Shown piece by piece: positions 1-8,617 of a DNA stretch of 10,114 nt. The stretch is from NCBI GenBank assembly GCA_002118135.1, contig BDIU01000629.1:1-10114 (forward strand), written 5' to 3'. Source of the DNA: Trebouxia sp. TZW2008. Lineage: Eukaryota > Chlorophyta > Trebouxiophyceae > Trebouxiales > Trebouxiaceae. The notes under the pieces were generated by a model that saw only the letters and a list, made by a program, of their open reading frames with translations, had not been told where the DNA came from and searched no databases. Position 1 is the stretch's first letter; every line of letters begins with the position of its first letter. Position numbers and translations under genes: made by a program.

Positions 1-172
1 AGCATTGACTGCAAGCAGCATGGGTAGGGCAGTTGAACGGGACTTTCTGGCCCTACTGTATGCCTTCAGAACATGATGAACATGTTCGAAATTTTGAATG
101 CATCGTCTTGTGCAGCACTTGCATAGCGAGAGGTGTCGGCATGACGTCCGCAGGTCTGCCAAGCGCAGAGCC
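1..172 (+). promoter_or_regulatory. 5' flank / 5'UTR of the PIGW gene
   Basis: This is the only upstream sequence of the PIGW gene inside the window, so most of the promoter is probably off the left edge. It contains the 10-bp palindrome GAACATGTTC at 78-87, next to further GAA/TTC triplets. The spacing does not match a heat-shock element. An in-frame ATG at 98 would add 25 arginine- and histidine-rich residues before the preferred start. I read 98-172 as 5'UTR, because the conserved family sequence begins just after the ATG at 173 and that ATG has the better context (gccATG). No TATA box was recognised. Confidence 0.4.
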
Positions 173-2450
173 ATGTCAGGCGAAAATGCCAGCCAGGGCG
201 TGCCATCTCTGAAGGCTTTGACGCTGAAAGTCAGCAAAGAAGCTTTCGTCAGCAACCACTCCGGCACAAACCTCACAGAGTTGTGCGCACTAGTTGCGCT
301 TGTGCCTGTGCTAGCATGCGTTCATCAGCAAATATCTACGAGCAGCGAAATACCAAGCGTTGCTATCCGTGCTATGCTGCAGTATGTCTGTGTTGTGATT
401 CCGGTCATCCTTGCAGTCATGTCAAAGTTGAACGCGGCACTGTTTGTGGGCTCGGTGTGCCTGTGTGCCATGGCTGCATGCTACCAAATATGCCACACTG
501 GCTTACCCGGCATGACACAGTCCCTGCAACGGATCACTGAGCAGCCACGAAAAAGGTAAATATCCTTTGTGCTTTGTCATGGGACAGCATGCTAGCATGA
601 ACCAAATACTTGATAGCTGAAGATCAGCAGATGTGGTTACAGCTTCAGCACATCAGTACGGGGAGCCACTCTATTGTGCACAGCTGTGTGCATCCTGGCT
701 GTAGACTTTCAAGCCTTTCCAAGGCGTTATTGCAAGGCTGAGAAGTTTGGCTATGGTTTGCTTGCTCCTCAACTTGTGTGAATCCTGGCATAGCAAGCTA
801 TCTCTGTCATGACAGCTGGACAATGAGTCATGCAGGCGCATCTGTTGTGTGTCAGCTTACCGAGTTTCTGCAGGTTTGATGGATTTGGGTGTGGGTTCTT
901 TTGTTTTCAGTAGCGGCATATCTGCCAAGCCTTCATCAGATCACACGCCACTTTACAGGGCTGTGCCTAGGGCATTGCAGCAAAATGCTCTTTTGCTGAT
1001 GCTAGGTATCTGCAACCCAGCCCTATAACATGGCCTGTTGGTTGATGCTGCCAAAAGTCCCTCATGTGAATTGTTTACACAGCTGCGCATTAACTCACCA
1101 GGCGTGCTGAGCTCAGTGTGCACAAGACTGCGCATCTAGACACCTACACAGTCTTTGTAAGTATGCTGTTGTCTTTGTAGGTGCAGCTCGCCTCTGCAGC
1201 GTGAAGACAATTGACTATCAAGAGCATGCAAGCGAGTATGGTGTTCACTGGAACTTCTTCCTGACAGTAGCTGCAGTGTCTGTGCTGATGACACTGCTGC
1301 CCATACCTCAGAACTACTCTCTGGCAGCAGGTCAGCATTATCAGTGTGCAGATTGATGGCATTGCTCATGTGCTGTCCCGAGGACAATAAGACATGTCTT
1401 ATAATGACTGGCTGCACTGAGCATGGCAGCTGTCCTTCAAATAAGGCATAGTCATGCCATACACACATTACATACATATTCAGCACAACTGCATGCAAAT
1501 TCTTCTCAGATTGGGTGAGCTATGCAGGCGGCGCTGTATTGTGTCTACATCAATGGGCTCTGTCTGCTGGCCTGATAGACATTGTACATGCCGATGAACG
1601 GGGACCCCAGCTTTGGCATCTGAACAAAGAGGGAGTCTTGTCAGTGCCAGGCTACTGGGCCTTGGCACTGCTCAGCAAGGGCCTCAGCTCATACTTACAC
1701 ATAGAACTGCAGGCTTCAGGAACAAAGTCAAAGACCAAAGTCTCCAGCAGGCAAGCATACCTTGGATCAAACACATCTGCTGCTGCATATTGTCCACTTC
1801 AAAAACAGAGTCAAAGACCAAACTGACCAGGAGGCAAGCATATCTTTATTCTGGGTACGCTTGCTGCTGCATGTTGCCCATCAGTCATGTCTCAAAGCTG
1901 GCTTGTGAGCCAAAAGGCTGCAATGTCAATGCTACTTCATCTGCTTTTTGGTTCAGGCAATCAAGGTACAATAATGACACATGACTTTTCACATCGAGCA
2001 GAAGCATGTATGCCGTGCAGGCAAGCCTGGCTATGGGTGCTTAAGCTATTGGTTATCGCTGCTATTCTTTGGACTGCCTTTCTGGCAGTGCTGAAAGGGG
2101 TGCAGCCAGTATCACGCAGGGCCTGTAACATGTCATATGTACTGTTATCCTTGTCTACGAATTGGATGATGCTTCTGCTGTTTCTGTTTGGCAGTCTTGT
2201 ATCACTGACTGTTGATCCATTGGATTTATTGGCAGCATGTAGCCAAAACATGCTGCCGCTGTTTTTAGTTGCAAACCTGCTGACTGGAGCAGTCAATCTG
2301 TCTGTCAATTCCTTGACTGTCCCAGACAATCGTGCTGTCTGTATAGTCTGTGCATATATGGGGTTGCTTTGCTGGATAGCAAATGTCTTGTCAGTAAGCA
2401 AGCTGAAGATCAGGCTTTTTTCATCAACAAGCAAGGCCAAAATGGTGTAA
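173..2450 (+). CDS. PIGW: GPI-anchor inositol acyltransferase (PIG-W/GWT1), six exons
   Basis: This multi-pass ER membrane enzyme transfers an acyl chain from acyl-CoA to the inositol of glucosaminyl-phosphatidylinositol, an early step of GPI-anchor synthesis. Exons by eye: 173-555, 643-755, 874-1005, 1181-1330, 1510-1726, 2021-2450. All introns are GT..AG and all phases join, giving 474 residues, close to the roughly 490-500 usual for the family. Conserved blocks are [11 protein letters not shown] (22-32), [13 protein letters not shown] (144-156) running into [12 protein letters not shown] (166 on), EYGVHWNFF (228-236), LNKEG (297-301), QPVSRR (360-365) and [11 protein letters not shown] (416-426). 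Hydrophobic segments lie near residues 37-51, 67-83, 88-104 and many places later. N28-H-S and N33-L-T are glycosylation sequons on the likely lumenal N-terminus. The C-terminus KAKMV fits a KXKXX ER-retrieval signal. The start at 173 was preferred to the in-frame ATG at 98. The least certain junction is intron 5 (1727-2020), whose donor is weak and duplicated. Family assignment is confident; exact splice sites are inferred. Confidence 0.92.
1714..1880 (+). repeat. 83-bp imperfect tandem duplication across the PIGW exon 5 donor
   Basis: There are two units, 1714-1796 and 1797-1880. The shared words gtcaaagaccaaa (1727 and 1810) and ggcaagcata (1750 and 1833) sit exactly 83 bp apart, and tgctgctgcat (1778 and 1862) sits 84 bp apart. 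The first unit starts inside exon 5 and includes the predicted donor at 1727-1728. The second unit therefore carries a copy of that donor at 1810-1811 inside the intron. The reading frame closes at the TGA 1824-1826 in unit 2, so the second unit must be mostly intronic if the downstream exon is used. Confidence 0.8.
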
Positions 2451-2546
2451 TGCACCAAATCGGCTCAGCAAAGACGAGCTTTTTCAAAATGCTGTTATGA
2501 GCCAAAGAATATACAACAGTCAACTGCGCACTAAATTGCTGCTTTG

Positions 2547-2551
2547 TTACA
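2547..2551 (-). terminator. Candidate polyadenylation signal TGTAA for the F-box/LRR gene
   Basis: The plus strand reads TTACA here, so the minus strand carries TGTAA about 410 nt past the F-box/LRR stop. If both this site and 2588-2592 are used, the two convergent 3'UTRs overlap by a few tens of bases. The motif is short and could occur by chance. Confidence 0.3.
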
Positions 2552-2587
2552 AGGAAGTCGGAATGCTACTGCACAGGTTGACTGTAC

Positions 2588-2592
2588 TGTAA
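2588..2592 (+). terminator. Candidate polyadenylation signal TGTAA for PIGW
   Basis: TGTAA is the common green-algal polyadenylation signal and lies 138 bp after the PIGW stop. Another TGTAA overlaps the stop codon itself (2446-2450) and is too early to serve without trimming the UTR to almost nothing. The assignment rests on the motif alone. Confidence 0.4.
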
Positions 2593-2958
2593 ATGGCACT
2601 TTTTGAGTTGGAAAGTGCATCAATCCTTGACTGAATCACCAGAACACAAGTAGCTATGCAGTGCTACAATAACAAATTACCTACAGATTGTTCTGAGCAA
2701 GATTGGGGCTTTCACAAGCTGAATCAGCAGTTCTCACAGACTGGGCAGCACAGTGCCGAAGGTACACTTTGACTGGGAACAATCTAGCGCCACCAGATAT
2801 GGATTGGCGTACAAGCATATACAGATGCAATGCAATCTGCCTAGAAGAGAAGGGGGCAATGAAAAAGAACACTGTCTAATGAACACAGGCTTTTGTTCCC
2901 TGATGCATTGTTGAGTCTAGGAGCTTGATGGTGTGCAGTTTGACCAATTTGAGCATGG

Positions 2959-5900
2959 TCATGTATAATTCTCCCACATTGTGCCCTTGGGGACTGCCTG
3001 AAAGCTGGTCTTTGGATGCTTTGCCTCAAGGCTTGCCATTGCTGTTTCCAAGAGCGGGCAACCCAGTGCACATATGTGCTGCATGTTTGGCAGAAGGTAC
3101 AGCAGCTGATCCACCTGCGAGGAAGTGTGCATGTGGCACACTGATTGGTTGACCCTTCGCATACATTAGCAAGTCATGCAGAGAAGGCTTGCAGCAAAAC
3201 AAGAGACTACACGTGCCAGGCGACATACATTGCTATGCACACTATCAAGGTCATACACATTGCTTGCAGATGAAAGCACTAGACTGCTGTCTGATGGCAG
3301 TCAAGGTACCCAGCACATAGGTCAAATTTCACCTATTTTGCAGCCGCATTTCAGAAATAAGTGATGGTGCAGGCATCAATATCCGTCTTATTCTCAAAAT
3401 TTTTGGCTGCGTACCTCTGTCTCTGTCACCGTCCAATGACTGATGTCCAGCCAGCTGAGCTGCTTGCAGTGTGACAAGGGCAACAGGGGGGGTGGGGGCA
3501 AGTGGGCGGCATAGCCAGGGGTGGCCCCCTGAAAGCCATGCACGTCCAGCCCTTGCAGTGCAGGCAGCTGCCCTATGTGATGCATCAACCCTGGTGCCAT
3601 CACTATGCCCTGAATCTGCATAAGCACAGCACCACTGAACGGTGATGTATAGTGCTTGACGGCTGAGCAGCAGTGCAAAATGAAATGATAGCTGTCCAAT
3701 GTGCATCAGCCCTGCTGCCATCTTGATGCCTTGAATCTGCATAAACACAGCAAGACTGCTCAATGTGGTGCCATCACAATGCCTTGAATCTACATCAGCA
3801 CAGCAAGACTGCTCAATAGAGTGCCAGCACAATGACTGGACTCTGCATGAACACAGCAATGCTGTTTATGATTTGATGTGCATGGGTTGCTTGCTGAACA
3901 GCTTTGCGTTCTCTTGCTTCACGTTCAGATCCATACAAATTATGTAAGACAAGCACTGCATTGCTGGCAACAGGCAGCAGCGTTCAGGCCAGACAAGCAA
4001 GTAAAAACAGCAAGCGCGTAGTTGGGAGGAACAAAGGAAGCCAGGAAAGACAGTGCAAGATGGGACAAGTATAGAAGGTGCATGCAGGCGAAGCAGTAAC
4101 CTGCAATGCTGTTAATCTGTGGAGGCAGGTGAGGCTGTGAGGGCGCCGGAACCGTGCAGGGAAACAGGGAACGCTTGAGAAATTCAATGAAAAACAAACG
4201 AGGACAGAAAGAACTTCAGAAGATAGTAATATACAAAGGGCGTGCTGGAGGGGAGCATTACCTGCAAGACTGGGGACGCAAGTGATGGCTACGAGGCTGC
4301 TGGGGAAGATGGACAGGAAGAACAAGAGATTTCAGGAAGAACAAAGAGAGACGGGAAGAGTGTAGCAAAATGGCATTGTACGTAAGGCATGGTGAAGGGT
4401 CAATGACCTGCAAGGCTGTGAGTCTGGGGAGGCACGTGATGGCTGTGAGGCTGCTGGGGCTGTTGGGGGAGATGGACAGTGACAGGCAGCGCAGGCCTGA
4501 CAAGCCAGCCAGGGCAGTCAGGCTGGAGGCCCCCAGTGGGCTGCCCTGCACCCCCAAGTGTCCTAGCTGTGGCACCATCTGCATGATCAGCTTACAATGT
4601 CAGACAGGCTTATCAAGCTGACTGATTGGTGGTTGGCGCATCTGAGTCTGAATGCTGTCCCAAACAGTTGTGCGCTGCGACACATTTCATGTCCTGACCG
4701 TTACACTTGCATATGTGGCATGAGTCAGAGTTGCACGACTCCTTATGCCACAGCTGTTCCTGTTGCTACTAGCCACAGATACAGCGAAGCATGCCTGGAA
4801 CATGATTGTTGACTTGTGCACTCTTCACAAAGTTCGTGATCGACCAGCGTCAACAAGACTGTGCAGTCTTTTGAACCAAAGGATACGCGGCATCCACTGC
4901 AGCATATGTAGCTTGCGTTGATGCCAAATAGGTTAGCGCATGATCGGACTGGTTGGAGACAGTTAACTGCTTCTGTACGTGCGTAGTTGGGCCTGCTGAG
5001 CCTACCCAGCCCACGTTCATAATGAGTGAAATGCATGAATCATTGGCACTGAAGGACTGTTGGCTGCTCATGGTGCACTGTCCCCGCCAGACAGGTTGAA
5101 GTTATAACAATGAGCCATCAGAATGCGTGAACTTGATGTGCAAATGCTGTTCACAAGGAAAGTGTGTAATGATGACATACACGTTGTCTGCATGTCATAC
5201 ATACATGCGTGATCATGCATACAATACCCAGATGCTTTACCTTGATCATAGCATCAATGTGAGGTGAAGCTAGGTGAAGGCAGTTGAAGGTGAGGTGGGT
5301 GAGGGTGGGCAGCCCCGGCAGCAGCCCCATCAGCCCCTCTGCCGTGACCCCATTGCACTGGCTCACCCCCAACCACCGCAACCCTGCCATGCCACCCAAT
5401 GCCTGCAGCCAAACATCAGCACTGTACTAAAACCAACAACAAGACTTGATGATATCACCATTATCATGATTAATATCAACAATGTTGACGATTAATATCA
5501 TCAAAAGTATAGTGGTGCCTTCAATGGTAGTACTCTGACGCAGCGGACGAAAGCCCAATGCAAGTTTGCAATCCAGTGGAGATTGGTCAATTCATCAAGC
5601 CAGGCAAAAAGTCAGATGGTGCGCACCAGAAGGCCTTCTGAGGTGATAGCCTCTGCTGTGAGGGCCAGATGGGTCAAGCCCTGCAGGGCAGTTAGCGTTG
5701 CCAGGCCAGCGTCCTGCACCCTGGTGAAACCCAACACCAGAGATTTCAGACTGGGCATTGCTGCCACACACCGCATGCTGGCATCAGCTACCTGCAACCA
5801 AGCAGCTCATGCTGACCAAGATCACAAGCACATCAGGGTGGCAAGAGTTTGCGGCAGTGCAACTCAACGTTTCATAACAACAACAGGCGTCAGCACAAGT

Positions 5901-8585
5901 TGAGCTCAGTGTAGCGTTGTTCTTGAACAGGCCATCACAGTGTGCAGGTACATAGGAATTGCTGCTGTGACCCATGACCCTAAAAGCAAGCTGTGTAAAG
6001 CTGTCCTGCTGACATCAGCTCACGAGGAAAACGGCTCAAAAGCAGTAGGCAAGGCCGTCTTTTGGGCAGGCCACAGGCAAGAGGGACCGACCAATGTAGA
6101 CTCAGCCACTATACTGTCAAGCCAGTCAAGGATGACAGACCGACGTGATGAGACCCTTCTGCCAGTTTTGGAACAACTAAGGCAGAAACAGAGACAAAAC
6201 AACCGGATGATAGTAAAGAAGGCAGACCTTGGTGCAGCCTGTGAGGGCGAGGTAGGTGAGGCAGGTGAGGGAGTGCAGCAGGCTCATGCTCTTGTCCCCC
6301 ACCCTAGGGCACCGCAGCAGGGCCAAATGCTGCAGCCCCGCTAGGCTGCTCAGCTGGTCCAGCCCTCCTGTGGTGATGGCACTACAGTCTGCCAGGACCA
6401 GCTGCCTCAAGCCCCTGAACTCCGCAATGCTCTGCAGTGCCTGCGTGCCAAAAGGCAAGCCTTGAGACTTGAAGCACAGCACCTGGTCAGAGAAGCTTTG
6501 TGACCAAACATCCTTTAGCGATGGCGATGCAGTCTGCTAGCACCAAGCTCCTGCACTCTACAGTGCTCTGCAGTGCCTGCATGCTAGATCACCTCTTACA
6601 GATTCAAGGTACAGTCACAAGTACAGGTCACAAGCTTTTGTGATAGTGCAATGCTGCTTAGCACAAGAGCGCAGGCCAGGGTCAATTAGAGTCTTCTTGA
6701 TGCTTAGCAGCAGCAGCAGCAGCAGCAGTAGCAGCAGCACCTTCTTGACTTGGCAACGCAACTTCCTGTGCGCCGCTGACGAGACAACAACTCTCATGAA
6801 ATGGCAACAGCACATCATCATGTCAGCAAATTGGTGGACATGCCTGATTGGTGATGCGTGGCTTGCCATATGCCACTGGAGAGACATGCCCTATGGCCAA
6901 CTTCTCCAGCTTCAGCCCACTCCTGCTCAGGATTGCCAAATTGCGGTTCCTCACATTCTGGCAACCTGCAAGTAGTATAAGGTGTAAGTACAGCAATGCT
7001 TGCATACTAATGTTGCGATGACCCTTGAATCATGAAGTGAAGGTGCTGCAGCCTGTGTCTGTTGGAGATGCAGAGAGAATGCAAAAGAGGCACTTTGGAT
7101 GCAGACTTCACTGCATGTTGGGGCACAGCCGCTCATGCCAGCTGATGCTTGAGCTGGCCAAACAATTTTGAACAAGCAATTGCAAGTGGAACAAGCGCAA
7201 CAGGCACTGTGACAGAGATTCATATGACACGTGTTGATTTTGACATGCATCAGCAGCAATAGCTGGCACAACCGTCTCCTGCCAGATTGCGTGAGTTGCA
7301 GTACTAAGAAATTTGCCTCACCTGACAGGTCAAGTGCTGTAAGGCTGGGGAAGAGGTTAAGGGTGGCATGTATCTGTGCATGCTTAGGAGCCAGCTCCTG
7401 CAACAGCAGCAACAACCCTCAACATGCAGACTTCAAAACGATTTTGCTGCCTACAATTTTGCTGGGTGTGCTGTGCAACGCGCAACCACAGCAGTGAAAC
7501 AGAAATGCATGCAGGACCAGAATAGGGTGCCAAGGATGTCTTGCGTGTGCTGCAAGGCATCACCAGGCAGCACTGCTCAACCTTCCATTCAGCCTTGCAA
7601 CCTACTTTGCTTGCCTGAGCAACCAACATGCCATGTATCATGCTGCTGAAGTCAGACATGCAGTAAACTCTCTTTGTAAGGACACTCGATGTAAGAACAA
7701 CCTCGATGAAAGGACAACGCCATTGGTTACCAATCACTGCATTCCGACTGCAGTAGGCCCTCTGAGTAAGGACAATTCGATGTAAGGACAAATTTCTTGG
7801 TAACCAAAGCAGTCATTACAGAAAGGAGTTACTGTACTCACTATGGTGGCAAGCCAAGCACTCATAGACTGCAGCGTTTTGTGTATTACAGCAACTTTTG
7901 ATATAAGGACACTCAGCATCGCCATTGTGCAGACAAGGCGATTGGAAATCAGCACTTGCATGCAGACTGAAACAGTGCTTGGGAGTGGGAACAAATTGCT
8001 GTAAGGACAGACTCCTTTGAGACACCCGCAGTCCTTATGAAGAGGAACCAGTGTACAGTGCCTTCCCTTTGTCATGACTGCTTTGTTGACCAAGATAATT
8101 GTCCTTATATCAAGTTGACCCCATCCAAAGGTGCCACCGCCATAGGAATGTAGTTATTGGGTACTAATTGTATCGTCCTTACATGGAGAATGTCCTTACA
8201 TGGAGAGTGTCCTTACATCGAGTGTCCTTACAAAGCAAAATCACTGTACCTGTATATGCAGGTCCATCATGCTCCGCCACCGTTTGCACACCAGGCGACA
8301 ACGCTTGCGGCAGTGCTGCGGCAGCTGTGACATAACATCCTTCAGTAGAGCTTCAGTCAGCCACTGCCAGGCAGAGCTGCCAGGTTCAGCCCCTACATCT
8401 TCCTCAGCCTCAGCGACTAAGCGCTGTGCTGTGCTGCTCATGCCAACACCTGACTGAGCGTCCTGATCACTGACTGAGCTTGAGTATGCTGGGCCTAGTG
8501 AGTCTGAGCTGTCGGACAGGGGAGCAGGAGTGCAATGTAGAGCAGTTGCTTCAGGCTTGCTGGGGGCGGTAGCATGTTGTGAGAT

Positions 8586-8617
<32 letters not shown>

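Larger units (their letters stand above)
2451..2958. other. Convergent intergenic region between PIGW and the F-box/LRR gene
   Basis: This is the 508 bp between the plus-strand stop (2448-2450) and the minus-strand stop (2961-2959). It should hold both 3'UTRs. No convincing protein-coding segment was seen: short open frames on either strand lack recognisable domains. TGTAA-type polyadenylation signals are listed separately. Confidence 0.6.

Noticed and set aside
66..97. Heat-shock element upstream of PIGW
   Set aside because: GAA and TTC triplets are abundant and include the palindrome GAACATGTTC, but the alternating five-base spacing of a true element is absent.
1961..2458. 165-codon open frame on the minus strand
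   Set aside because: It is the antisense shadow of PIGW exon 6, whose sense translation carries the conserved GWT1 C-terminal blocks.
2681..3152. Short frames of 60-76 codons on both strands near the convergent 3' ends
   Set aside because: They overlap the last LRR exon in other frames or lie in 3' flank, with no domain content.
3595..3875. Minisatellite unrelated to the gene
   Set aside because: The repeat unit matches the exon 8 acceptor and first coding bases, so it is better described as junction duplication.
7669..8235. CRISPR-like array of GTAAGGACA repeats
   Set aside because: The repeats are short, irregularly spaced and occur in both orientations within inverted ends, which fits a DNA transposon and not a CRISPR array; the context is eukaryotic.
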